Source: Pseudomaricurvus alkylphenolicus
GTDB lineage: Bacteria; Pseudomonadota; Gammaproteobacteria; Pseudomonadales; Cellvibrionaceae
NCBI RefSeq assembly: GCF_011683955.1
Contig: NZ_JAAQPI010000001.1
Coordinates: 496,001-560,000, forward strand
Reading direction: 5' to 3'
Length of the DNA: 64,000 nt
Below are positions 1-9,600 of this stretch, in pieces (the stretch's first letter is position 1; each line of letters opens with the position of its first letter). The notes under the pieces were generated by a model. That model was not told the DNA's origin. It was given only the letters and a program-made list of their open reading frames with translations, and ran no database searches. The position numbers and the translations under genes were made by a program.

Positions 1-441
1 CAGCCCAAGGTTATATCCCGAGTTCAAACAGAATATGCGATTGGCCAGATCCTGGTAGACATCCAGCCTCCCCTGGGACAGCAGCGGCTCAAGCACCTCA
101 CAGGTCAAAGCGCGAAAGCGTTCGGTTTCGGCCTTGACCGCCGGTGGCGTATAGGTGTCACGCACCAGACCCCGCCAGCGGCGATGGTCGCGGCCGTCCA
201 TGGTGGTAAAGGCGTGGGGTACGGGGTCATCAAGCAGGACCTGACCAGGGGTTACACCACGGGTAAAGGTCATATCAGACTCGTGGTTGACACTCACCGT
301 CCACACGTCTTCAAACTTCGTCAGGGCCCAAGCGTTGTATTGTTCGATAAAGTAAGGCTTGCCTTGTCTGCGCAACGCTGCGTAGACAGGTGTTGGGTCC
401 TGCATGGCGGCATGAGAAAAAGGATCATAGTCGATAGTCAT
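1..441 (-). CDS. Cytochrome P450, N-terminal part (runs off the left edge)
   Basis: Reading the minus strand from an ATG at 441 gives 147 open residues up to the window edge. The start has AGGA seven to eight bases upstream. The protein opens MTIDYDPFSHAAMQDPTPVY and contains MDGRDHRRWRGLV followed by TPPAV, which is the P450 C-helix region (family pattern D-x-x-x-H-x-x-x-R) with the heme-contacting Trp/Arg. The heme Cys loop lies outside the window. P450s of this soluble bacterial type hydroxylate terpenoids, steroids or fatty acids using a ferredoxin and a reductase. It is co-directional with the operon that ends at 600 and lies 158 bases beyond it, so it could be the last gene of that operon or have its own promoter. 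Family call is fairly sure; substrate unknown. Confidence 0.85.
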   Translation of the reverse strand, partial: MTIDYDPFSHAAMQDPTPVYAALRRQGKPYFIEQYNAWALTKFEDVWTVSVNHESDMTFTRGVTPGQVLLDDPVPHAFTTMDGRDHRRWRGLVRDTYTPPAVKAETERFRALTCEVLEPLLSQGRLDVYQDLANRIFCLNSGYNLGL

Positions 442-599
442 TGTTATTTCCTGCGGGTTAAGAGAACGCGAATTGCAACAAAGTTGGCTGTACAGTGAAC
501 ATTATCCAGAGAGGAGAGCGGACGATTCTTCGTCAGATCTAACTAGTGGAAATCCAATTGCATCAAGGTTTGATCTATCTCAAGTAGAGACTTTCCACC

Positions 600-1829
600 T
601 TACAGGCGCTCGATAATAGCCGCAGGTGCCATTCCGCCGCCGGTGCACATAGTCACCAGACCAAATTGCCGGTTACGACGCTCCAGCTCATCCAGAAGCG
701 TGCCGACCAGGATGGCGCCGGTAGCGCCAATGGGATGCCCAAGGGCAATGGCGCCGCCGTTGACGTTGACTTTCTCGTGATCAACACGCAGATCTCGGAT
801 AAACTTTTCCACCACCGAGGCGAAGGCTTCATTGACTTCGAACAGATCGATGTCCTGAAGCTGAAGTCCCGCCTTGGCCAGTACCTTTTTCGTCGCGGGC
901 ACCACAGCGTTGAGCATTAAGGTCGGGCAATCTCCCATAGTTGCCGTGGCGACAACACGTGCCCGAGGTTTGAGTCCGCGAGATTTGGCGTAATCTGGCG
1001 ACGCCAGCAGTACCGCCGCCGCTCCGTCCACGACACCGGATGAATTGCCGGCGTGGTGAACGTGGTTTATAGCCAGGTCGGGATACTTTTGCCGCATCAA
1101 ACCAATGTTGGTAGTACCGGCCTCATTCAATGGGTAGCTGAGATCGGCAAAGGCGGGTTTGAGCTCGGCGAGCGCTTCAAGCGTTGTGCCGGGGCGGGGA
1201 TATTCGTCCCGATCCAGTGCCAGGGTGCCGTCTTCTCTGAAAACCGGAATCAGGCTGTTGTCGAAGTATCCCTGCTCAATGGCGTGTGCAGCCCGTTGCT
1301 GGGACCGAAGCGCCAGCTGATCGAGCGCCGCTCGATCGATACCCTCCAGTGTAGCGATGGTATCGGCACACAGCCCCTGATGGGTTTGCGGGTGCATTTC
1401 CCGCAACCTCAGGTTATCCTGATCCATAGTTGCAAGACGGCCCGCCATTCGATCCCTGGCAGACATCTTTTCCGATCCTCCTCCGATCACCAGTTCTTCC
1501 ATTCCCGCCATGATGTTCGCGACGGCGAAATTAAAGGCCGTCAGGCCCGAACCGCAGAAACGATCCAGGGTAACCCCGGCGGAGTGAACGTCATAGCCGG
1601 CATCCAGCGCAGCCATACGGCCAATATTCCCGGCCTGCTGCCCGCCCTGCGCACTGGTCCCCCAAATGATATCGTCGATATCGGCCGTATCTATGTCCGA
1701 TCGCCGGGCCAGTGCCTTAAGCACAGTAGACCCGAGGTGATGGGGATGGATATCCACCAGCGCCCCCTTGTCAGCCTTGCCAATACCACGAGGTGTCCGG
1801 CAGGCATCAATAATCCATGCTTCGCTCAT
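600..1829 (-). CDS. Acetyl-CoA acetyltransferase / 3-ketoacyl-CoA thiolase
   Basis: A 409-residue thiolase starting [15 protein letters not shown]. The open frame extends further upstream, but that part overlaps the preceding acyl-CoA dehydrogenase; the ATG at 1829 lies ten bases after that gene's stop and is the sensible start. The catalytic set is visible: nucleophile Cys92 in DRFCGSG, His365 in GHPIG and Cys395 in CTGGG. Thiolases cleave 3-ketoacyl-CoA with CoA to release acetyl-CoA or propionyl-CoA, so this is the likely last step of the pathway encoded by the operon upstream (15046 to 600). Length and motifs are normal. The acyl chain it accepts cannot be read from the sequence. Confidence 0.93.
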   Translation of the reverse strand: MSEAWIIDACRTPRGIGKADKGALVDIHPHHLGSTVLKALARRSDIDTADIDDIIWGTSAQGGQQAGNIGRMAALDAGYDVHSAGVTLDRFCGSGLTAFNFAVANIMAGMEELVIGGGSEKMSARDRMAGRLATMDQDNLRLREMHPQTHQGLCADTIATLEGIDRAALDQLALRSQQRAAHAIEQGYFDNSLIPVFREDGTLALDRDEYPRPGTTLEALAELKPAFADLSYPLNEAGTTNIGLMRQKYPDLAINHVHHAGNSSGVVDGAAAVLLASPDYAKSRGLKPRARVVATATMGDCPTLMLNAVVPATKKVLAKAGLQLQDIDLFEVNEAFASVVEKFIRDLRVDHEKVNVNGGAIALGHPIGATGAILVGTLLDELERRNRQFGLVTMCTGGGMAPAAIIERL

Positions 1830-1839
1830 AGTTAACGAC

Positions 1840-2976
1840 TCACTCTGCAAATTTGATAGAGGTTTCGGAATCACTGTCCAAGAGAAGACCGGCAATACGG
1901 CGCTCGAGGTATTCGGCGTCCCAGTGTTCGAGCTGCAGCTGCTTGGCGCGACGGTAATAAAGCTGTGGGTCGGCTTCGGTGGTAAACCCGATGCCGCCGT
2001 GAATCTGCAATCCGTCTTTGGTTGTGCGACGAATGGTTTCCCCCGCGTGCAATTTCGCCTGCGCCGCCAGCAACTGCCAGGCACAGCCGGCGCCCTGAGC
2101 CCAGGCCGCCTGGTAAGCCAGAGTCTTGCCGGCTTCCACTTCAACGGCCAGTTCCGCCATAGTATGTGACAGCGCCTGAAACTGCCCAATCGGTTTGCCA
2201 AACTGGACACGGGTTTTGGCGTACTCTGCGGTCGTATTCAGCATCTGCTCGGCGCTGCCGCTCGCCTGGGCCGACAGCGTTACTGCCGCAAAAGACATGG
2301 CTTCTTGCCAGAGTGGCCAGCTCTCGTCGCCCGCTGAAAACAGGGTCTCCACTTTCGCGTCGGTGAAGGTCAGCTGATAACTGGGGGAGGACGCAATATT
2401 CGCCTGGCGCCGAGCGTCAATGCCTTCCGAGTCTGCCGCAAGCAGTGCCAACACAATTTGACCGCTCCCCCGCTCACGGGCCAGGGTCAAGAAATGGGTG
2501 GCGGTGCAGGCATAGGGAACCAGCGTCTTGCTGCCGTTCAGGTGATTGTCAAAGCAATCCAGCGTAACGCCCCGCTCGTCATAACTGCCGCCTTCTTCCA
2601 GCTGTGCGCAGCTGATAACCACTTCTCCGCCGGCGATCAGAGGCAACCAGCGGGATTTTTGCTGCTCGGTGCCCAGAAGTTCTATGGCTCTGGCTGCCAG
2701 GATACTGCTGCTCAACAGCGGAGACGTGGACAGAGTTCTGCCCAGTTCCTCAAAAACAACCACCGCATCCAGCAAGCCCAGGCCGACACCACCGAAGTCT
2801 TCCGGAACCGTCAGTGCGGTCAGTCCCGACTCCACCAGAGCCTGCCAGAACGCCGGCGGATAACCCTGTTCGTTTTCCTCACAATCACGAACCGCCTCGA
2901 GCCCATAGTGTTGGTCACAGATGGCACGGGTGGTTTCACGCAACATGTTCTGTTCTTCGCTAAAATCCAAATCCAT
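1840..2976 (-). CDS. Acyl-CoA dehydrogenase (subunit-like, FadE type)
   Basis: A 378-residue flavoprotein with the ACAD fold: N-terminal helical domain (MDLDFSEEQNMLRETTR), middle beta domain, and C-terminal FAD-binding helices containing QFGKPIGQFQALSH and IHGGIGFTTE. ACADs form the alpha-beta double bond in acyl-CoA and pass electrons to ETF. The consensus Glu-containing YEG-type motif is not seen at its usual place near the C-terminus. It is directly followed by thiolase and preceded at 64 bases by a second ACAD. In cholesterol side-chain degradation, such adjacent pairs form alpha2beta2 heterotetramers with only one complete active site per pair; I infer the same may hold here. Confidence 0.9.
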   Translation of the reverse strand: MDLDFSEEQNMLRETTRAICDQHYGLEAVRDCEENEQGYPPAFWQALVESGLTALTVPEDFGGVGLGLLDAVVVFEELGRTLSTSPLLSSSILAARAIELLGTEQQKSRWLPLIAGGEVVISCAQLEEGGSYDERGVTLDCFDNHLNGSKTLVPYACTATHFLTLARERGSGQIVLALLAADSEGIDARRQANIASSPSYQLTFTDAKVETLFSAGDESWPLWQEAMSFAAVTLSAQASGSAEQMLNTTAEYAKTRVQFGKPIGQFQALSHTMAELAVEVEAGKTLAYQAAWAQGAGCAWQLLAAQAKLHAGETIRRTTKDGLQIHGGIGFTTEADPQLYYRRAKQLQLEHWDAEYLERRIAGLLLDSDSETSIKFAE

Positions 2977-3040
2977 AAGAAAGTCTCTCTGATTTCATTT
3001 TGCCGTTCGTGTTCAGACCTTCGCTGCCAAGGTAACCACT

Positions 3041-4231
3041 TCAGCTCGGGTTGGGCAGCTGCAGGTGACGACGAGCGATAATGTTCTTTTGGATCTGCGA
3101 TGTGCCGCCACCGATGGTATCGACCACAGTACCCCGCAGGGAATTTTCCCAGGCGCCATCGCCCACATTACCCGGCGCCGAATGGCTTAACAGGGCTTCG
3201 GGGCCCAGCAGGTCCATAGCCGCATTACTGATGTCCTGCCCCAGCTCCGTGGAGCACAACTTGCACATGGCCGACTCCACGGTCGGCACCCTGCCTTGGG
3301 CGGCCGCGCAAATCACCTTGCGTTGCAGTCCCTTTGCCGCCTCCACTCTGGTCGACAGACGGGCCAGCACTCGCTGCACGTGCTCATGCTGCGCCAGAGG
3401 CTTTCCATTTCGCTCGGTGTTTTTAAGCAGCTCCACCAGGGCATCCAGCTTCAATTTCACCGGACCGAAGGTGTAGAGCGCAAAACGTTCGTAGTCCAGA
3501 GCTTCGCAGATATAGCTCCAGCCTTTGTTGACTTCCCCGACCACATAATCGTCAGAAACCCACACGTCATCAAAGAACACTTCGTTGGTTCGATGAGCCG
3601 CCATCGTCTCGATCGCGCGCACGGTTATACCCTTCTGGTCAAGGGGAAGCATAAACAGTGTGATGCCCTTGTGTTTTGGCCCGGTACTGTCAGTACGCGC
3701 AGCCAACCAGTACCAGTCGGCGAAATTGGCCGACGTATTCCAGGTCTTCTGTCCGTTCAGACGCCATCCGTCGCCATCACGTTCGGCTTTCAGCTTCATG
3801 GAAGCCAGGTCTGAACCGGCTCCGGGTTCACTGTAGCCCAGCGCGAATTCCACCTCAGCGTTGAGAATCTTGGGCAGGAATTCCCGTTTCAGTTTGTCGG
3901 ACCCGTGGTGCATCAGGGTTTTACCGATAATGCCCACGCCCTTGCCGATCAGTGGCGCGCCGACACTGGCGAGTTCCTCGTTGACCAGGTAATCGTAGAT
4001 CCCCGGCAATTCCTTGCCGCCGTATTCACGGGGCCAGGTCAGACCGAGAAAACCCGCTTTGCCAAGCTGCCGGCAGAATTCACGTCGTTCCTCGCTGTCG
4101 GCCAGCTGTGCGTGCCCTTCCCGTTCCGGCGCCATGATTTCACTGGCATAGTCCTTTTCCGCTTCACGTTTTAAAAAATCCCTGACGCGTTCAATAAACG
4201 CCTGTTCTTCTTTCGTAAATTCAAAATTCAT
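3041..4231 (-). CDS. Acyl-CoA dehydrogenase
   Basis: A 396-residue ACAD. Signature parts are present in order: N-terminal helices, the substrate/FAD segment GYSEPGAGSDLASMK, the beta-domain LNGQKTWNTSANFADW, and the C-terminal DTIGGGTSQIQKNIIARR. In medium-chain enzymes the catalytic Glu sits just before GTSQIQ (YEGTSQIQ); here the position is Gly, so the base must come from another helix, as in isovaleryl-CoA dehydrogenase, or from the neighbouring ACAD. It lies between the CoA-transferase gene (50 bases upstream) and the second ACAD, in one operon. The likely role is desaturation of a bulky acyl-CoA. Confidence 0.92.
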   Translation of the reverse strand: MNFEFTKEEQAFIERVRDFLKREAEKDYASEIMAPEREGHAQLADSEERREFCRQLGKAGFLGLTWPREYGGKELPGIYDYLVNEELASVGAPLIGKGVGIIGKTLMHHGSDKLKREFLPKILNAEVEFALGYSEPGAGSDLASMKLKAERDGDGWRLNGQKTWNTSANFADWYWLAARTDSTGPKHKGITLFMLPLDQKGITVRAIETMAAHRTNEVFFDDVWVSDDYVVGEVNKGWSYICEALDYERFALYTFGPVKLKLDALVELLKNTERNGKPLAQHEHVQRVLARLSTRVEAAKGLQRKVICAAAQGRVPTVESAMCKLCSTELGQDISNAAMDLLGPEALLSHSAPGNVGDGAWENSLRGTVVDTIGGGTSQIQKNIIARRHLQLPNPS

Positions 4232-4281
4232 AAACTTAACTCCTATCAGGTTTTTGAAAAACGCAGTTTTTCTACAGCCTG

Positions 4282-5535
4282 CTATTGGCTTTGGAATGGA
4301 ATTCCAAAAACGCCCTTCTGCTTCAGTCGTTCTATATCTTCTATGCCGTAACCCAGTAAATCCCCCAGAACAGTTTCATCGTGTTCCCCGGCCGTGGGAG
4401 CCCGTGCCGGAACCGGAAGGGATTCTCCGACGAAGTGCACCGGGAAAGGCAGCATGTCGGCGCCGTGGCGATCCGCTCTTAACCAGGGAAAACGCACCTG
4501 AAAGTGGGGATCGTTCGGCAGGGACCTGGGCGTGTTGACCGGCGCCAGGGCGGTGTTGTGTTTGTCACCAAACGCCATCCATTGCCCGGTGGTTTTGGTT
4601 CGAAAGATATCGCGTAGTATGGTCTGTAACTCTCGATTGCCGGTAGCATGGTCACCGTATTTCTGACCCGGCCAGCGCTCGTACAGATCCATCCGACCAA
4701 TTCCCTCACAAAAATTGCGCCAGAACTCCTGCTCGGAAGCCATAAACAGAATGTAGCCATCCTGCGTCTGGTAATACTGGTAGCGAACCCCCCGTTCCAT
4801 TCCCGCAGTACCGGGGGCCCGTCTCTCATAGTTATCGGTGCGGTTGCCCGTCACCTCCGACTCCGGCCGCTCGTAGGCCTTCCAGCCCTCACTGCGAATC
4901 CAGTCTGTATAGGCGGCGCCGTCGGCCTGGGCCACATCCAGGCAGGCGCCCTTGCCGCTGCTTTTGGCGCGCAGTAGCGCCGCGCATATGGCCATGGCGC
5001 CCATCATGGGGCCGGTATGGATTCCACTGGAGGGATGCTCGGGGATATAACAGAAGCCGTCGTCATCAACCGCGGGTTTGATCAACCCCGCCCAACTGTC
5101 GAAGGCCAGGCCATGAGCCGGCATGTTACGGTAGGGGCCGTTCATGCCGTAACCGGAAACACAGCAGTAAACCAGCGCGGGGTTAATGGCCTTCAGGTCA
5201 TCGTAGCCGAGGCCTCTGCGGGCCAGGGCACCGGGACGCATGGCTTCGATCACCACATCGGACTTGCTGACCAGCGCTTTAAACACGTCTTTGGCTTCGG
5301 GCTGGCGCAGATCCAGCCGCAGGCTTTTCTTGCCGCGAGAGACATGATGATGCATCAGCGAGGCCCCCTCGATAATGGGCCAGGTCAGCTCGCGCACATA
5401 ATCACCGGCTGGCGGTTCCACCTTAATCACTTCTGCACCGAGATCTGCCAGGTGCATCGCCGTGGCTCCCGGAGCCAGCAATGAACAATCTATGACCCGG
5501 ATACCACTGAGTGGCGCACTTTCAGTTTCCGACAT
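4282..5535 (-). CDS. CaiB/BaiF family CoA-transferase
   Basis: A 417-residue class III CoA-transferase. The N-terminal Rossmann part reads GIRVIDCSLLAPGATAMHLADLGAEVIKVE, typical of the family, followed by LRLDLRQPEAK. These enzymes move CoA from an acyl-CoA donor to a free acid, thus activating the substrate for beta-oxidation without ATP. The family's catalytic Asp lies in a GHD-type motif; the region that aligns by eye here reads PAHGLAFDSWAG, with Gly at that position. Either my alignment is off or the subunit relies on another residue, as known for some heteromeric members. It sits 50 bases upstream of the ACAD pair, with the MaoC genes ahead of it, consistent with the substrate-activation step. 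Confidence 0.88.
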   Translation of the reverse strand: MSETESAPLSGIRVIDCSLLAPGATAMHLADLGAEVIKVEPPAGDYVRELTWPIIEGASLMHHHVSRGKKSLRLDLRQPEAKDVFKALVSKSDVVIEAMRPGALARRGLGYDDLKAINPALVYCCVSGYGMNGPYRNMPAHGLAFDSWAGLIKPAVDDDGFCYIPEHPSSGIHTGPMMGAMAICAALLRAKSSGKGACLDVAQADGAAYTDWIRSEGWKAYERPESEVTGNRTDNYERRAPGTAGMERGVRYQYYQTQDGYILFMASEQEFWRNFCEGIGRMDLYERWPGQKYGDHATGNRELQTILRDIFRTKTTGQWMAFGDKHNTALAPVNTPRSLPNDPHFQVRFPWLRADRHGADMLPFPVHFVGESLPVPARAPTAGEHDETVLGDLLGYGIEDIERLKQKGVFGIPFQSQ

Positions 5536-5604
5536 GAATCAACTCTCCAACTTTCAATGTTCCGACACCCTCTGCCCGTACAGCGATTTACCACCACGGC
5601 GAGA

Positions 5605-6096
5605 TTAAGGTTGCCATTGGGTGGCACGACGCTGCCACGGATGGTCCGAATCGGTTAGCGCCAGCGCGTAGCTTGCCGTACACTCACTCACCGTCTTGCC
5701 ACTCACCTGCATCTGCAGTTCGAGCTCGATCCAACCGCAGTCGGTCTCGTCTGTGAATCTACGTTTGACCCGCCCCATCAGGGTAAATTGATCGCCGGGG
5801 TAAACCGGCGTCTTCATCTTTACCCGCATGCGCCCGAGGCGCCCCAGGGGTCCGGCCCAGTCACAGAGATAGCGCTCAAACAAACCCGCCAGAGTGGGTG
5901 AATTGAAAAAGATATCCCTGTGGCCCGCCTCTTTTGTTGCGTAAGCGGCGTCATGGTGCAGGGGAGAATAGTCGCGGCTGGCGATTGCGCCTCCGACAAT
6001 TGCGGTGGCCGAAGCCCTGACCTCGATGCAGGGCAAGCTGTCACCCTCATTGACCTCTGACCACCACAGGTTATTGGCGTTGCTAATACACGTCAT
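5605..6096 (-). CDS. MaoC-like hydratase, hotdog fold
   Basis: A 163-residue single hotdog protein. I choose the ATG at 6096, which overlaps the previous gene's TGA in an ATGA junction (6093-6096); the longer reading frame start is inside that gene. The sequence RDYSPLHHDAAYATKEAGHRD carries the Asp and His of the R-specific hydratase 2 motif. It hydrates trans-2-enoyl-CoA. The gene just upstream encodes a FAS1-like dehydratase-domain partner that lacks these residues, so the two probably form a heteromer like ChsH1-ChsH2 of the cholesterol pathway, one subunit catalytic and one binding a bulky acyl group. Confidence 0.85.
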   Translation of the reverse strand: MTCISNANNLWWSEVNEGDSLPCIEVRASATAIVGGAIASRDYSPLHHDAAYATKEAGHRDIFFNSPTLAGLFERYLCDWAGPLGRLGRMRVKMKTPVYPGDQFTLMGRVKRRFTDETDCGWIELELQMQVSGKTVSECTASYALALTDSDHPWQRRATQWQP

Positions 6097-6635
6097 AATC
6101 CGTCGCCTTTGAGGTAACCAAAACACGAAAAGCGCTCGACCCCGACCCGCTGATCGCGCTGGTTCAAATACTCCACCTCAATGACCCAGAAGCGGCCACG
6201 CCCCAAACGGGTATCCTTGACGCTACTGACGGAGCGCAGGATTTGCCGGGATTTGAGCTGGTCGCCAACGAATACCGGCTCCAGGAAAATGGACTCCAGA
6301 TCCACCACAACAGCGGTGGGATAACCCAGTGACTCCTTCAAATCGTAATGAAGCTGCAATGCCTTAAAGGATTGACGATCTGATGGCGACCAGGGCTCTG
6401 GGCGACACCAGGCCGACAGCATCGCTGTTGGCGCCGGCTCTCCTCCGCAAACCGCAATGGATTGATCAACATCCCAATACATCGGGTTGGCATTTTCGGT
6501 GGCTGCCGCAAAGGCCCGAACCGCGCTGCGTTCAACTCGTACATTGGCCTCCAACAGGTACTGCGGTTGATCAATCATCCGCAGCAGGGATTGCGGCAAA
6601 TCGGCGTCAACCGGCATGTTGCTACGCGTCTCCAT
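6093..6635 (-). CDS. FAS1-like dehydratase domain protein (MaoC partner)
   Basis: A 180-residue protein with the N-terminal MaoC-dehydratase/FAS1-like domain (ENANPMYWD at the usual hydratase loop but without the Asp-His pair). The ATG at 6635 overlaps the stop of the ferredoxin oxidoreductase gene by one base (TGATG); a GTG six bases further upstream is less likely. The gene overlaps the next MaoC gene by four bases. Such tight coupling of a degenerate and an intact hotdog subunit is the pattern of heteromeric enoyl-CoA hydratases acting on steroid-like substrates. Function as a structural partner is inferred. Confidence 0.8.
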   Translation of the reverse strand: METRSNMPVDADLPQSLLRMIDQPQYLLEANVRVERSAVRAFAAATENANPMYWDVDQSIAVCGGEPAPTAMLSAWCRPEPWSPSDRQSFKALQLHYDLKESLGYPTAVVVDLESIFLEPVFVGDQLKSRQILRSVSSVKDTRLGRGRFWVIEVEYLNQRDQRVGVERFSCFGYLKGDGL

Positions 6636-9600
6636 CAGCACGCCAACTTCTCCAGCTCTTCCACTTCGGCCTCGACAGGTGCCTGGTGAAACTGCTCTAG
6701 CAGTGCAACTGTTTCTGCTTTGACGGTTTCGATACTGGCTTCCTTCACCAGATCATAACCGCGAATCTTCTCCGGTAATGACGCCAACGCCACGGCTTGT
6801 GCAAGATTGTGGTGACCAAGCCCGCTGATCAGTTCCTCCACCAGTCGTTCGTACTCCGCAATAAGCTGGCGCTCCTGGCGACGGTGATGACTGTAGCCAA
6901 ACAAATCGAATGGTGTACCGCGCAACACCTTCATGCGCGCCAGGATGTGGAAGATGCTCATCATGTAGCTACCGAATCGCATCTTGCGATAGCGACCGGT
7001 GTCGGGGTCGCGCCGGGATATCAGTGGCGGAGCCAAATTGAAGGACAGTTTCACATCCCCGTCGAACTGCTGGCGCAGGGAGTCCATAAACTCCGTGCGG
7101 CTGTACAGCCTCGCCACCTCGTATTCGTCCTTGTAGGCAAGCAGCTTGGCGTAGTAGCGGGCAACCGCCTCGCTCAGCGCCACACTGCCATCGCCCAACG
7201 CCTTCTCGGCTTGTGAGACACGGTCAACCAATTTGCGATAACGCTCGGCGTAAGCTGCGTTTTGATAGTCAGTTAACCAGCCTGCCCGGCTATCAATCAA
7301 TGCCTGCAACGGCTGATCGGATGCAGGCAGAGTGGCGTGATTACCCTCCGGCGAGGCATCCACGATGCGGACTACGTCCGGCAGGAATGCCAGTAGACTA
7401 TCGGGATTGGATACCGCCAGACGACCCAGGGCAAATGCGCGCAGATTCATTTCAACGCCCGCACCGTTAAGCCGGATGGCTTGCTCCAAAGCGGTGCTGG
7501 AGAGGGGAATCAAGCCCTGCTGCCAGGCGTAGCCGATCAGGAACGCGTTGGCACCGATGGCGTCACCGAGCACCTTGATTGCCAGTGTCGTTGCGTCAAC
7601 ACCGTAAACATTCCCGGCATCGGCCGCCTTGCGAATCGAGTCTTCCATTGCCTGGGTGGTAAAATCCAGGTCAGCATTACGGGCAAACTCGCTGGTAGGA
7701 ACGACATAGCTGTTATACACCACCGCAGTGCGACCGTCCCCCATCTTCGACAGTCCCTCGGCGCCTGCGGTTACCACCAGATCGCCGCCCAGGACGAGGT
7801 CGGCCGAGTGCTGTGGAATACGCGCCGCCTTGTCGCCATTGCCTGTCAACGTAATACGCACATGACTGGTGACGGGCCCGTTGCGTTGCGCCAGGCCGGT
7901 CAGGTCCAATACACTGCAATCCTTGTCTTCGAGATGCGCCGCCATGCCGATCAAAGCCCCCATGGTGACAACACCTTGCCCCCCAATGCCGGCAATCATC
8001 AGACTGAACGATTCGCCCCAATCCTGCATCTGCGGCTGCGGCAGGTTTTCCAGCAACCCCTGATCAAGTTGAGCGCCGTGATTGATCGTTGCCGGGCTGA
8101 TCTTTTTAAGCTGCCCACCGGTCACAGTGACAAAGCTCGGGCACATACCCTTTACGCAAGAGAAATCCTTATTACAGGAGGACTGGTTGATCTTTCGCTT
8201 ACGACCGAATTCAGTTTCCGCCGGCTCCAGGGCGATGCAGTTCGACTGCACACCGCAATCTCCGCAACCCTCGCATACGTCCTGATTGATAAACAGCCGT
8301 TCATTGGTGTCCGGGTACTTGCCCCGCTTGCGTAAACGACGTCGCTCCGTCGCACAGGCCTGTTCGTAGATGATCAGTGACACACCATCGAATTCCCGCA
8401 GCTCCTTCTGCACCGCATCAAGATCGTCGCGATGGTGAAAACTGACGATATCGGGGTAGTCGCCAGGGTTGTGTCGCGCCAGGTCTTCGCTGACCAACGC
8501 TATGCGGTTAACTCCTTCGGAATAGACCTGATGGGCAACGTGGGGGGCAGTGACCTCGCCTTCGAACTGTTCACCCTCGATGGGCTGCCCACCGGTCATG
8601 GAGATGGCGCCGTTGAGTAAAATCTTGTAAGTGATATTGACCTTGGCGGCCACGGTGGCGCGGATCGCCAACAAGCCGGAATGAAAGTAAGTGCCATCAC
8701 CGAGGTTTTGGAAAATGTGCTTGTCTTTGACAAACGGCGCCTGGCCGATCCAGGGTGCACCTTCGCCACCCATTTGATACAGGGTTTCCGTCCTGCGTTC
8801 GGGCAGCCACACCGCCATGCCGTGGCAACCAATACCTCCAAGCGCCCGCGAGCCCTCGGGCACCCGGGTGGAGGTATTGTGCGGACAGCCGGCGCAGAAA
8901 CTGGGCATGCGCATCAGCGCGCCGGCGGAGCCTCCATAGCCGACAGCCAGCGACTTTGATGGGGTCAGCTGCTGCAGTTTCTTAGCGAGTTCCTGGTCCT
9001 CGCCGCTCGACTGCAGCCGTGCGGCAATCGCTTCCAGGACCATATCGGGATTCAGCTCCCCAACAGAAGGGATCAGGGGAGCGCCGTTTTCATCGCTCTT
9101 GCCCAGCAGTCGCGGCCGTTCGCTATCGGCAAGATTGTAGAGTATGGCGGCGATCTGCTCCTCGATCACCGGTCGCTTTTCCTCGACCACCAAGAGCTCA
9201 TCGCAGCGTCGTGCGAAGTCGGTCAGCTGTTGCGGTTCGATGGGCCAAACCATGCCCACCTTGTATACCGAAAGCCCCAACTGCTCCGCTCGGCACTCGT
9301 CGATACCGAGCCGCGACAGCGCTTCCATGACATCGAGATAAGATTTTCCGGTGGTGACGATGCCCAGTTTGCGGGGCGAGTGATCATTCCCCACAGCCAC
9401 CCGATCGAGGCCATTGGCACGGGCAAAAGCCTGTGCTGCCTTGAGCCTTTGTTGATAGAGATGGGATTCCGCCACCAGGGGATAAACACCCAGGCGAAGG
9501 TTCAAACCGCCCTCGGGAAGGTCAAAGTCATCGGGCTGTTTTATGGTTACGCGATCGGGATCCACGCTGATGGATGCGGACCCCTCGATGGTGTCGGTGA

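Noticed and set aside
1053-1835. 260-codon open frame on the plus strand within the thiolase gene
   Set aside because: It is antisense to a clear thiolase with catalytic motifs and shows no protein features; typical high-GC shadow frame.
7481-8335. 284-codon plus-strand frame inside the ferredoxin oxidoreductase gene
   Set aside because: Shadow of the gamma and Fe-S domains; no ribosome site and no family match.
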